Source of the DNA: a virus
Length of the DNA stretch: 30,819 bases
Direction: 5' to 3' (one strand)
IMG/VR virus record: IMGVR_UViG_3300025674_000230
Location: 1-30,819 of that record
Positions 18,189 through 26,726 of the stretch are shown here, one piece after another. Made by a program: the position numbers and the translations under genes. Position 1 is the first letter of the stretch. Every line of letters begins with the position of its first letter. The notes under the pieces were generated by a model. That model made no database searches. It was not told where the DNA came from and saw only the letters and a program-made list of their open reading frames with translations.

Positions 18189-19901
18189 TTAGAAAGTTCC
18201 GCCATCTAAAATATTAGCCCAGCTAGCAACACCTGCTGTTGTCATGCTAAGAATATAATCTGAGGCAGTAGCATCCGCCGAGGGCTTAACAAGTCTCGTG
18301 TAGCCTCCGTCGGATGCAGCACCAATCAGTATATCACCTATAGCTGTAGTTGTAATTCCTTTAATATTCAAAGAGGTTGTTGCATCTATTGTAATATCAT
18401 CAGCAATAACTTGTATAGTATTGCCATTCTTTGAAATACTATTGCCTTCAATAATCTGACCTGCCCCAGAAAACTGAGATACGGTTAAATTAGTTGTTCC
18501 AAAAGTAGGAGTTCCTTCATGGGTAAATACAAAACCATTATCGGCGTTTGTAGTTCCTTCTTCGACGAAGGTAAATACGCCTCCAGTAAGTTCGGCCGCT
18601 ATATTTGCATCTGCTGATCTTGTCAGTACCCAGTTTACCGAAGTACCGTCACCAACAGTAGTAACAGTATAAATACCGTTCTCTTCTCCATTAGTTTGAT
18701 TTTTTACAAGAACTCTATCGTCTTGAGCAAGGGCCACGCCATCTACGCCTATAGCTGCGAGCGCGCCACTATTAGTAAGAGTTCCATTTGCATTTACATA
18801 AGTACCACCAATATCGGCGGTAGTTGCAGCCCGTACAGATTCTTTTATGTCTAAAGCCTGTTTTAGAGCATCTACATACTCTTTTGTAACGAGGCTATTA
18901 GTTCCAAATCCAGCTCTGTTTTTATACCCAGAAGGAACAACAACTGTTCCAGTACCATTTGGAGTCAGTTCAATATTTGTATTTGCTAAAGTAGTGGAAA
19001 TAGTATTTCCATTTAACTCTAAGTCATCTACAGTTAGCTGTTCTAGACCATTTAAGCTAAGAGTGCTTTCTCCAGCATTAAGAGAAGAGGTTCCAAGAGT
19101 AATCGTATTTACGGAAACAGCGCCAGAAGTTACAGTAAAATCAGTAGAGTCAAAACTAGCTACACCTAAGTTAGAAGCACTTGCTAGTTCAGCTGAAAAA
19201 GTAACCCTCTGATCACCAACTACAACATTTAATCCTTCACCTTCTGAGAAAGTAAATGTTTCTGTGAGTTGAGTAATACTGCTAGTATTAGACGCATCGT
19301 CAGCAAAATTGAGTACTGTAGAAACAGGGCCAAAAGAAACTACGCCAGATCCATTAGTTATTAAAGCTTGACCATTAGTACCATCGGTTGTGGGTAAAGT
19401 GTAGTTTCCTGATAGAGATACTTCTTTATTAAATACAATTTGCTCGGCAGAGTTAGTAGTGTCTAGTGTAATATAATTATTCGTACCTTCTGATATAGTG
19501 AAGGCGGTTGAGCTACCATCAATAATTTTAAATTCGGTTGCTTGAGTTGCAATATCAATAGTGCCGCTATCGATATCTAGGCTAGACCCCGTAGCTACAA
19601 TAAGATTAAGATTACCTGAAGAAGACGTAATAGAGTTAGAGTCTACAGTAAGATTTGCTGTCTTTAACTGATCTATCTTACTGTCGGAGTCAACAAGGAT
19701 AGCACTGCTGGCAGTAAGGGTTCCCAGCGTATGGTCGAGCATATCGGTGAATAGATCGCCGCCAATTGTAATAATTGTACCGTCAGCTGCTTTACCTATA
19801 AATAGTTTTTTAGAGTCGTCAGAATAGGCAAGCTCGCCCTGCTCCAGACTAGAGGGAGCTGCAGTTGCGGTAGAACGCTTAATTTGAATTGTTTGAGCCA
19901 T
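18189..19901 (-). CDS. Tail fibre protein with Mtd-N-like head
   Basis: A 570-aa protein, ATG start with GGAG eight bases upstream. The N-terminus (MAQTIQIKRSTATAAPSSLE, GELAYSDDSKKLFIGKAADG) is the Mtd-N-type head also present on the 97-aa protein. The middle is beta-rich, with IELTPNGTGTVVVPSGY leading to LVTKEYVDALKQALDIKESV, a short helical stretch. It is followed by a widespread phage fibre domain: VRAATTADIG ... GVALAQDDRVLVKNQTNGEE, NGIYTVTTVGDGTSVNWVLT, then GGVFTFVEEGTTNADNGFVF. The C-terminus (ASDYILSMTTAGVASWANIL, DGGTF) is a common fibre ending that also resembles the end of the 139-aa protein. Likely a side-fibre component located between the J tip and the giant fibre; the target is unknown. 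Confidence 0.86.
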   Translation of the reverse strand: MAQTIQIKRSTATAAPSSLEQGELAYSDDSKKLFIGKAADGTIITIGGDLFTDMLDHTLGTLTASSAILVDSDSKIDQLKTANLTVDSNSITSSSGNLNLIVATGSSLDIDSGTIDIATQATEFKIIDGSSTAFTISEGTNNYITLDTTNSAEQIVFNKEVSLSGNYTLPTTDGTNGQALITNGSGVVSFGPVSTVLNFADDASNTSSITQLTETFTFSEGEGLNVVVGDQRVTFSAELASASNLGVASFDSTDFTVTSGAVSVNTITLGTSSLNAGESTLSLNGLEQLTVDDLELNGNTISTTLANTNIELTPNGTGTVVVPSGYKNRAGFGTNSLVTKEYVDALKQALDIKESVRAATTADIGGTYVNANGTLTNSGALAAIGVDGVALAQDDRVLVKNQTNGEENGIYTVTTVGDGTSVNWVLTRSADANIAAELTGGVFTFVEEGTTNADNGFVFTHEGTPTFGTTNLTVSQFSGAGQIIEGNSISKNGNTIQVIADDITIDATTSLNIKGITTTAIGDILIGAASDGGYTRLVKPSADATASDYILSMTTAGVASWANILDGGTF

Positions 19902-19915
19902 CTGTAACTCCGGGC

Positions 19916-19929
19916 GGCCTTAAAAGGCC
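19916..19929 (-). other. GC-rich hairpin over a stop codon
   Basis: GGCCTT and AAGGCC form an inverted repeat with a two-base centre. It spans the stop codon of the 139-aa gene and lies just upstream of the ribosome binding site of the 570-aa gene. It lacks a U tract, so termination is unlikely. It might affect coupling between the two genes. Confidence 0.4.
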
Positions 19930-20339
19930 CCTGCGTCTAGTGTATCTGAGTCTGCTCCAGCTGCACCTAAGATTATAGGTACCCACTCGAATACTCCAGA
20001 ACTAGTTTCGCGATATATTTTTACTTGGTCATCGTCTGTATCGTACCAAATATTTCCCTCACTTACAGAGGATCCCCCGACAGCAGAAGGCTCTGCGGGC
20101 TGGGCATAAGAAGCAAGATCAACCAACTGCTTTACAGCATCCTGCACAGTTGTGGCTGTAACTTGACCGTAGGGCGTAAAAGTTATTTGAGCAGAAGGAA
20201 TAGTACTTGGAAGTGCAAAAGTATTTACTGTTAATGCAGTGTCATCCCCTGAAATACCTACTGTTATGGCATCTGTATTACTTGCTATTATCTCGGTTAT
20301 TTCTTCTGTAATTGTAAGTTGGATATTTTCTTCAGCCAC
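19920..20339 (-). CDS. Small fibre-associated protein
   Basis: A 139-aa protein that starts with GTG inside the end of the 116-aa gene (8-base overlap), so it is probably translated by coupling; GGTGGGAG lies just upstream and no in-frame ATG is available nearby. It is Thr- and Ile-rich at the N-terminus, contains FTPYGQVTATTVQDAVKQL (a motif frequent in phage fibre proteins, where a short helix begins a trimer segment), then a degenerate version of the shared cassette (SEGNIWYDTDDDQVKIYRE ... FEWVPI), and ends GADSDTLDAGAF. The function is not known. The context and motifs suggest a short fibre, linker or assembly part. Confidence 0.8.
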   Translation of the reverse strand: MAEENIQLTITEEITEIIASNTDAITVGISGDDTALTVNTFALPSTIPSAQITFTPYGQVTATTVQDAVKQLVDLASYAQPAEPSAVGGSSVSEGNIWYDTDDDQVKIYRETSSGVFEWVPIILGAAGADSDTLDAGAF

Positions 20340-20682
20340 TTGCTCCCACCGTAATTCCCGCAGTAATATTTACTGTGCCCTCAATGAGTCTTGTAACTAT
20401 AGAATTATTCAAAGTATGAATCTCCAAGTCATATACATACAAACCTGGGGATAGCGCCGCAGAAGTTGTGGCATCTAGTTCCACTTTAAGAGTGCCTAAG
20501 AGCACGTCTGTTACACTACAGTTAAAAACGGCAGCGTCCTCGGTAGCGCTCTTACTAGTTTTCATTTTTGCGCGCGCACCATAGCCCGTAAGATTAAAAG
20601 CTGATCCCGATTGCTTAACCACCAAGTCAATTGCAAAAGTAGATCCTTGGTCAATCACTAGGTCATAATTAGCTGCACTCAT
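20332..20682 (-). CDS. Small beta-sandwich protein, first gene after the internal promoter
   Basis: A 116-aa protein, ATG start with GGAGA seven bases upstream. It is a compact all-beta protein of the type YDLVIDQGSTFAIDLVVK ... FNLTGYGARAKMKTSK ... GLYVYDLEIHTLNNSIVTRL. That pattern is common in small phage structural proteins and resembles the N-terminal Ig-like domain of lactococcal phage upper baseplate protein BppU. By analogy it may attach fibres to the tail tip, which fits its place between J and the fibre genes. The resemblance is by pattern recognition, and a plain 'hypothetical structural protein' label is the safe fallback. It begins very close to the predicted transcription start. 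Confidence 0.83.
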   Translation of the reverse strand: MSAANYDLVIDQGSTFAIDLVVKQSGSAFNLTGYGARAKMKTSKSATEDAAVFNCSVTDVLLGTLKVELDATTSAALSPGLYVYDLEIHTLNNSIVTRLIEGTVNITAGITVGASG

Positions 20683-20701
20683 TTAAATTCTCCATGATTA
20701 A

Positions 20702-20730
20702 ATTATAACAAAGGAAACATACGTAGTCAA
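20702..20730 (-). promoter_or_regulatory. Near-consensus sigma-70 promoter for the fibre block
   Basis: On the minus strand, TTGACT (20725-20730) is separated by exactly 17 bases from TATAAT (20702-20707), one base away from the full consensus. It lies in the 66-base gap after J, the largest gene gap in the window. Transcription would begin near 20694-20697, leaving a leader of only about 15 bases that carries the GGAGA of the 116-aa gene. No terminator was seen between J and this site, so read-through from the tail operon would add to it. Confidence 0.85.
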
Positions 20731-20748
20731 GAATTATTTTTTAGCTGG

Positions 20749-23700
20749 TTAAGTTAATTTTCCAAGCCGTACTCTAAGCACATTATTCGAGTCTTTAATG
20801 TCTATTCTTGTGTTTGTGCCGTCAAAAAACATAGTAGAAGCACTAGATGATGTGGATGAGATTGTAAGTTGCTCTGCATCAATAGTACCTGTTTCTATGT
20901 TTCCTCCGTCAATAGAGGTAATCGCAGTTCCTCCATCTGAAAAAGTACCATTACTGAAAGTGACAACTCCTGTAAAGTTAGTAAACTGAGTTACGTTAGA
21001 GTAGGAAACACTGAAACTAGAGCTACCTGCTGTACTTTCTGTGCCGTAATACCTAAGAGTATAGTGGGTGTTAGAGCTAGTAGGATCTTGAGGACGAGGA
21101 GAGTTTCTCCACACATTTGTAGTTCCACTATCGTTTATACCGCTGCCAGAAACTACCCCTGTTGAAAAAGTGTAGGTTGATCCGGACGGCGCAGATGGAA
21201 CTCCGCCACTAGTTTTTTCATAGAACAAATAGCCTTGTACTGTTCGTAATCCCGCAGCTCCGTCGCTACCATCTTGCGCTAATTTGACAGCGGTAGCCCA
21301 CTCACTATCTCCTATGGTATCTGCAGTGCCCGTGTTAATTGCGGCAGCCTGTGAGGTCCATAAGTAACTTCCCCCTGAAGAAGGTATGGTATTGCTCCAA
21401 CCGTTCGAGGTGGAAAAACTAAGAGCGCCTGAAGAAAAGGTGTAAACACTGTTTCCAGAGGGAAGACTTCCCGCACTAGTGCTTGAAGTAGTTCTCTTAT
21501 ATATTCGTACCACAGCACTATTTAATCCGTCTTCTCCGTCTTCTCCGTCTTCTCCGTCTTGTCCGTTTTGAGCTAAAACAACAGGAGAAGACCATTCACC
21601 TGCAGTTATGGTATCAGAGGTTCCTGTTCCAGAAGCAGCAGCAGCAACTATGTATATAGGATTGGATCCAGTAGGTATAGTTTTAGACCATCCATTAGAT
21701 AAAGTTCCTGTTGTAATTTGCCCTGTCTGCAGACTAACAGTAACAGATCCAGGATTTGAAGTTAATGCAGTAGAAGATCTTTGATATGCGTATACTAATG
21801 CAGTTTTAGTACCTGCAGAGCCTGGATTTCCATCTATGCCGTCCTGGGATAATAAAACTCCTGAAGACCACTCCGTATCTGAGATAGTATCAGAAGAAGA
21901 AGTACTGGCGGCGGTAGCCTGTGAAGTCCATAAATACTCTCCTCCAGAGCTAGGAATAGTAGAACTCCAACCATTTGCTGTAGTAAAAGAAATTGCTCCG
22001 GAAGAGAACGTATAAGTAGTATTGCCAGAAGGAAGGCTTCCAGAACTACTAGAACTAGTATTTCTTTTGTATATTCTTGCTGTAGCACTATTTAATCCTG
22101 GGTCTCCAGCATCACCGTTCTGTACAAGAATTACAGGGGAAGACCACTCACCTGCAGCTATTGTATCAGCACTTCCCGTACCAGCCGCTGAAGCGGCTAC
22201 TACATACAAAGGAGCACTGCCGGTAGGTATAGTTTTAGACCAACCATTAGCTAGAGTTCCTGTTGTAATTTGCCCACTATCAAGGCTAACAGTAACAGAT
22301 CCCGGGTTTGAAGTTAATGCAGCAGAAGATCTTTGATATGCGTATACTAATGCAGTTTTAGTACCATTACTTCCTATAACCCCCGCTCTTGCTTTAGAAT
22401 AGGAAAAAACCTTATCAAAAGTAGGTCCACCATAATTTATAGTCACAGGTATAGTAAGGGTGCCAGAGTCATTACTTGCTAGTACTGCTGTAATATCAAC
22501 TTCTAAATCAACAGCGGGACTGGACCCCACTGTTCCAGTAGAAAAAGTGAGTCCATTTGAAGGACTTTGAGTAATAGTTCCTACTGTATAGGTATTATCT
22601 GCAGGAGTAGCAGAATTATCGTAATAATAACGAGTATCTCCATTAAATACGTTTATAGTAAAATCAGCGCCTGCTACAGAAGATACATTTCCATTTGGAT
22701 CTGCTTCAAAAACATGAGATTCATGCCCTAATAGTACTGCATACCCGCCTTTTGGCTGTGTACTAGATAAATAGGGATCAAAGGCGTAAATACCTGAAGA
22801 TAGAGTGACCTCTCCTAACACAGAATCTGCTCCAGTATCCGGAGTAAATGCAGGAGTGTACAAGTTAACAGCAGAAGCAGTTCTAGTAAAAGGTGCTGTA
22901 ACTTGAATTTCTGTATCGCTTAGAACTTGTGCAATTAATCTATACTCAGCAGATGCAACTTCAGTCCCTGCAGCAGAACTGGAGGTAACTTTCAATAACT
23001 GACCCACAATTAAATCAGTAAAAGTAGTGGAAGATCCGGTAAGCCTATTGGATCCAGCAGTGGTGCTGACGGTTCCAGATACAGTAGTTAAACCATTGTC
23101 TGTAGCACCACGCTCTTTGAAGTAAGATACCTCTATTTCATTTCCATCTATGTCTTCTACAGTTTCATCGGTATGTACTACAAAACTTCTAAGAGGATCA
23201 CTGGAACTGCTTGCATCAAAATAAAGATACATAGTATCTGATGAAGACATACCTGCAAAACTTTCAGTTCTTTGTGCAGAAGTAGCTGCGCTAAACTGTA
23301 TTGAAGAAGCCGCGGGCGGAGTAAATCTAAAGTTTCTTGAATTTATTGAAAATAAACCATTTGATGTATCAAAATTGAAAGGCGCATTAAGAAGCCCTCC
23401 TTGAGCTACACTTTCAATATTCCCAATAGAGATAAGTGGACTATTTATTGCAATATTCGATACTTCCCAAGGTGATTTTGCTCCTAAAGTATTTACGGTT
23501 CTAATTTTTACTGTATAAGAGCCAGAGGCTACATTAGGTACAGTAAATGATGTAGAACCTTTTGAAGCCTCAACCGAAGTCATATTCGACGGACCAGAAC
23601 CATTTGATAGAAGGTCATGAGAAATTTCAAACCTTTCTATAAATCTATAGTTTCTAGTACGAGTAGATCCTGAAGAATCAGTATATGTTTCTGTAGGTGG

Positions 23701-26700
23701 AGTCCATCCTATAATTCCATGATAAGTAGAAGTCTGCCCAGAGTCAGAAGGATCGCCCACAGGTACCATCTCTAGAGATATCCCTGAAGGCGGAGGAACT
23801 GTTCCACTCGCTTCAGTATCAGGAATATAATTGGTAGTATAAGTTGGTATAGAGGTATCTACTTCGTCAAATTTAGTCTCATTATACTGAGTTGCAGATA
23901 TAGAGTACTTACCCTCTCCGTCTTCAGCTAGACCAGCTATTCTAAAAGTTTTTAAGTTTTCAGTGTCTTCATCGTCTCTAGTAATTGCCCAAATATAGTC
24001 TTGGAGAGGGGCTTGAGAAAAAGCTCCACTTACAGTAATGAGATCAGCACTAGTCCCAGAATTAGTAATATCCTTTACTTCTACCCTAGTGTTCTTGCTA
24101 AATTGTACATCTATGTGATTTCCCGCATTATCATAGTAATTTATGGCATCTTCAATAGTAGGAGGATTGTTTACAAGATCTATGAGCGTACCATCCTCGT
24201 CTCTGACCTCGGGAAGAAAAGCGCCTCTTGTATAAGTTGGAGGAGTACCCCCTGAGCCTATAGTAGCTGAATCTTGGGCAAGATATACAGAAGCTCCTGG
24301 AAAAACAATGTTTAGCTTACAGTCAGTTCCTACAGTAGATCCTGGACCAAAATCTACAGTCCTATCTAGATATATAGATGAAGTGGTGCTACCGCTTGAG
24401 ACTCTTCCAGATGCTTCTATATTAAGATCTTCTTTATCTTGAACATTAATTATATCTCCGGGGCGTAAAAAGGAAGCATTTACTCCAGTGCTAAATGATA
24501 CAATCTCTGTTTCTGTGGTATCCGTTTCTAAGTGCCATTGAGCTAGTCGAGCCGCTTGGGACTCTGAAGTACACCCAAATGCTACAATATCCTGAGATAC
24601 TATTTTCCCTTGTTTTACTATATTGCCTGTATCTTCTACAGTAAGAACTGTTTTCTTATAAAACTCATCTGGATTATTCCAAGTAACATTTATTTGATTT
24701 ACTCTTGCGCGCTGACCTGTATAACTATACTCAAATATTCCATTTTCTACATTTCCTTTAGTAAATGTATAAACAGCCTCTTTGGGAGAATCTTGAATAC
24801 CGACTATCTTACCATCTATCCACGCAAGCATACCTCTAAAGGAACTAGCTAAGTCTTTCAAAACTTTATAACTCTCCTCTATAGTAGACAGATATACGTT
24901 ACAAGAAAATCTAGGCTCTTGGCCACCTTTTCCGTCCGATACTAATTCGTCACAATATCGTGCAATTTGATACAAAGAAAATTTATCAATATCATCTTCA
25001 CTAATAAACTCTCCTAGTCCATAATCTTTGTCCGTGAGAATATCATAAAAAATCCATGCAGGATTATTACAATATACTTTACGAAAGTTAATGTTAGTGG
25101 GAGAAAGGCTTTCATCGCCTCTAAAGGACCCATTCCAAGAAACATAACTACCCGTATCCGCCCCTGAAGTTGCATTTCTTGTATACTTTGCTTGAGAACT
25201 TCCCGCCTCTTCTCGAGTAATATAATTACTGGGAACTTTTATTTTTTTACCATAGATATGATATGAACGGCTAGGAGGAGAGGTGAAATCTTCTGCTGAA
25301 TACCCGACAACTGCATAGGCGGAAGTTGGATAGCTAAACTTATTTTCTATAATTGCTTCGTAAGAATCAATTGTTGCATTTAACACAGCATCGTTATCGT
25401 CGCAGTAATCCTTAACTCCTTCAGGACTTAAACGTCTAACCTCTAAGCTCCAGGAAGTGAATGGTTGATATTTTTTTATATCTACTTCGTAAGTTGCTAT
25501 AAAAGCGGGATTATTGCCCTTTTTTTGGACTAAACCATCATTGCCGCCGTTAGCAACTCGAATGCCGCTGGGATACTTATAAGAAGCTAGTCCTATACCT
25601 CGAGTACTACTTCCAGCAGTAGTGGCCGACCAATCAGGAACATTAGCTAAAAAGTCGCTTCCTCCATAATCTCTACCGTGTACTAATACTGACTCGGCGG
25701 ACGTAGCCCCCTCTACAGTATATTTGAAAACTACTTGAAACTCTGCATAAGCACTTACATCTTTTCCTTTTGCATCAACGTGTCTTAATCCTCCAGGAAA
25801 CTTAATATTTACTTTTAATCTATCTATTTCACTTGCAGTATACTGCCCCAAAGATATCCCTGAGGATACTAAAGCTCCTGCTGCCGGGCTCTGAGTGCCT
25901 TGACCAGAGGGGGCTGTTACAGCATTTACTAGCTTTAAGGGTTGGTTAACCTGATATACGAAACTTGCCGTTTGGGCACTACCTACAGAGGTTTCATACT
26001 CCTCTCCAGAGCGAACACCCGTATAGAAGGCTGTATTTACATTATCGTATGCAAGATTTTTTCCTGTATTTTGTATATTGTATATATTATCTACTGTCGC
26101 GGAGGATACTCGTACAACATTATTTGTTACACTCGTAGGAGCACTAGATACAAGAGTAGCAGTTCCATTATTGGTTATGGAAGATATTTTTATAACTTCA
26201 TCAATAGATATAGAAGTTCCATTAGGTACTGATGTTTGAGGCAAAGGCCAAATCAAAGCATTTGTAGAAGAGTTTATAGTTCTTACTATTCCTCTATATT
26301 CTGTGCCGTTTGGGCCAGCTCCAGGAATACGTACAAAATAACCTGCAGAAGATAAAGTACTTGCACTTCCTCCTTTTGGATCACTAGTATGCTTGGCTTG
26401 AAATAATGCAGAATTTAAATTAACTCTAGCAAAGCCACGCGGTAGCGCTCCTGCAAGTGTAGAACTTCCTCCTCCTGCCCTTATCTCTAGATACCTATCA
26501 CCCTCGTTTAAATTTATATCAGCAAATAGACTTCCTGCGTTTGTTACAGAAGTTCCAGAAATATCAGCACGAGCAGTTCTACCCGTTAGCCCTGAGTTTG
26601 CATTATCAAGAAGAGAAGTGCCATTTAAATATACACTACCCTGACCATTTACTAATCCCCCTATCTCTCCACAGGCGATTAAATCTACAATACTAGCGTG

Positions 26701-26724
26701 TTGGTTTTCATATATTGCTGGCAT
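20749..26724 (-). CDS. J: Tail tip attachment / host specificity protein (lambda J family)
   Basis: The chosen ATG at 26724 has GGGAGGAG seven bases upstream and follows the I stop by two bases, giving 1991 aa; a GTG ten codons earlier has no good site. The N-terminus (IVDLIACGEIGGLVNGQGSV) matches the J family. The central region (YQIARYCDELVSDGKGG at about residue 590, then SFRGMLAWIDGKIVGI and FLRPGDIINVQDKEDL) is the conserved J hub that closes the tail tube. An FN3-like domain follows at about 975-1098 (SYTVKIRTVNTLGAKSPW). Residues about 1455-1820 are a two-copy 184-aa duplication containing a short Gly-X-Y run. The end (SIDGGNIETGTIDAEQLTI) is a usual J C-terminus. At 1991 aa it is clearly longer than lambda J (1132 aa). 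It determines receptor contact at the tail tip. Confidence 0.95.
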   Translation of the reverse strand: MPAIYENQHASIVDLIACGEIGGLVNGQGSVYLNGTSLLDNANSGLTGRTARADISGTSVTNAGSLFADINLNEGDRYLEIRAGGGSSTLAGALPRGFARVNLNSALFQAKHTSDPKGGSASTLSSAGYFVRIPGAGPNGTEYRGIVRTINSSTNALIWPLPQTSVPNGTSISIDEVIKISSITNNGTATLVSSAPTSVTNNVVRVSSATVDNIYNIQNTGKNLAYDNVNTAFYTGVRSGEEYETSVGSAQTASFVYQVNQPLKLVNAVTAPSGQGTQSPAAGALVSSGISLGQYTASEIDRLKVNIKFPGGLRHVDAKGKDVSAYAEFQVVFKYTVEGATSAESVLVHGRDYGGSDFLANVPDWSATTAGSSTRGIGLASYKYPSGIRVANGGNDGLVQKKGNNPAFIATYEVDIKKYQPFTSWSLEVRRLSPEGVKDYCDDNDAVLNATIDSYEAIIENKFSYPTSAYAVVGYSAEDFTSPPSRSYHIYGKKIKVPSNYITREEAGSSQAKYTRNATSGADTGSYVSWNGSFRGDESLSPTNINFRKVYCNNPAWIFYDILTDKDYGLGEFISEDDIDKFSLYQIARYCDELVSDGKGGQEPRFSCNVYLSTIEESYKVLKDLASSFRGMLAWIDGKIVGIQDSPKEAVYTFTKGNVENGIFEYSYTGQRARVNQINVTWNNPDEFYKKTVLTVEDTGNIVKQGKIVSQDIVAFGCTSESQAARLAQWHLETDTTETEIVSFSTGVNASFLRPGDIINVQDKEDLNIEASGRVSSGSTTSSIYLDRTVDFGPGSTVGTDCKLNIVFPGASVYLAQDSATIGSGGTPPTYTRGAFLPEVRDEDGTLIDLVNNPPTIEDAINYYDNAGNHIDVQFSKNTRVEVKDITNSGTSADLITVSGAFSQAPLQDYIWAITRDDEDTENLKTFRIAGLAEDGEGKYSISATQYNETKFDEVDTSIPTYTTNYIPDTEASGTVPPPSGISLEMVPVGDPSDSGQTSTYHGIIGWTPPTETYTDSSGSTRTRNYRFIERFEISHDLLSNGSGPSNMTSVEASKGSTSFTVPNVASGSYTVKIRTVNTLGAKSPWEVSNIAINSPLISIGNIESVAQGGLLNAPFNFDTSNGLFSINSRNFRFTPPAASSIQFSAATSAQRTESFAGMSSSDTMYLYFDASSSSDPLRSFVVHTDETVEDIDGNEIEVSYFKERGATDNGLTTVSGTVSTTAGSNRLTGSSTTFTDLIVGQLLKVTSSSAAGTEVASAEYRLIAQVLSDTEIQVTAPFTRTASAVNLYTPAFTPDTGADSVLGEVTLSSGIYAFDPYLSSTQPKGGYAVLLGHESHVFEADPNGNVSSVAGADFTINVFNGDTRYYYDNSATPADNTYTVGTITQSPSNGLTFSTGTVGSSPAVDLEVDITAVLASNDSGTLTIPVTINYGGPTFDKVFSYSKARAGVIGSNGTKTALVYAYQRSSAALTSNPGSVTVSLDSGQITTGTLANGWSKTIPTGSAPLYVVAASAAGTGSADTIAAGEWSSPVILVQNGDAGDPGLNSATARIYKRNTSSSSSGSLPSGNTTYTFSSGAISFTTANGWSSTIPSSGGEYLWTSQATAASTSSSDTISDTEWSSGVLLSQDGIDGNPGSAGTKTALVYAYQRSSTALTSNPGSVTVSLQTGQITTGTLSNGWSKTIPTGSNPIYIVAAAASGTGTSDTITAGEWSSPVVLAQNGQDGEDGEDGEDGLNSAVVRIYKRTTSSTSAGSLPSGNSVYTFSSGALSFSTSNGWSNTIPSSGGSYLWTSQAAAINTGTADTIGDSEWATAVKLAQDGSDGAAGLRTVQGYLFYEKTSGGVPSAPSGSTYTFSTGVVSGSGINDSGTTNVWRNSPRPQDPTSSNTHYTLRYYGTESTAGSSSFSVSYSNVTQFTNFTGVVTFSNGTFSDGGTAITSIDGGNIETGTIDAEQLTISSTSSSASTMFFDGTNTRIDIKDSNNVLRVRLGKLT
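21259..22362 (-). repeat. 552-bp tandem duplication inside J
   Basis: Two adjacent in-frame copies of 184 codons each start at TKTALVYAYQRSS (22362 and 21810). Each contains an 'SKTIPTGS' half and a 'YLWTSQA' half. The DNA is still very similar in places; the stretch encoding LVYAYQRSS is identical at 22333 and 21781. The copies differ most at their Gly-X-Y segments. Confidence 0.9.
21535..21571 (-). repeat. Collagen-like Gly-X-Y run, 9-bp units
   Basis: Nearly exact 9-base units (TCTCCGTCT on the plus strand) encode DGEDGEDGEDG within J. This is a short collagen-like trimer segment and a site where copy number could change by slippage. The first copy of the 552-bp duplication has only a shorter version (NGDAGDPG). 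Confidence 0.85.
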
Positions 26725-26726
26725 AT

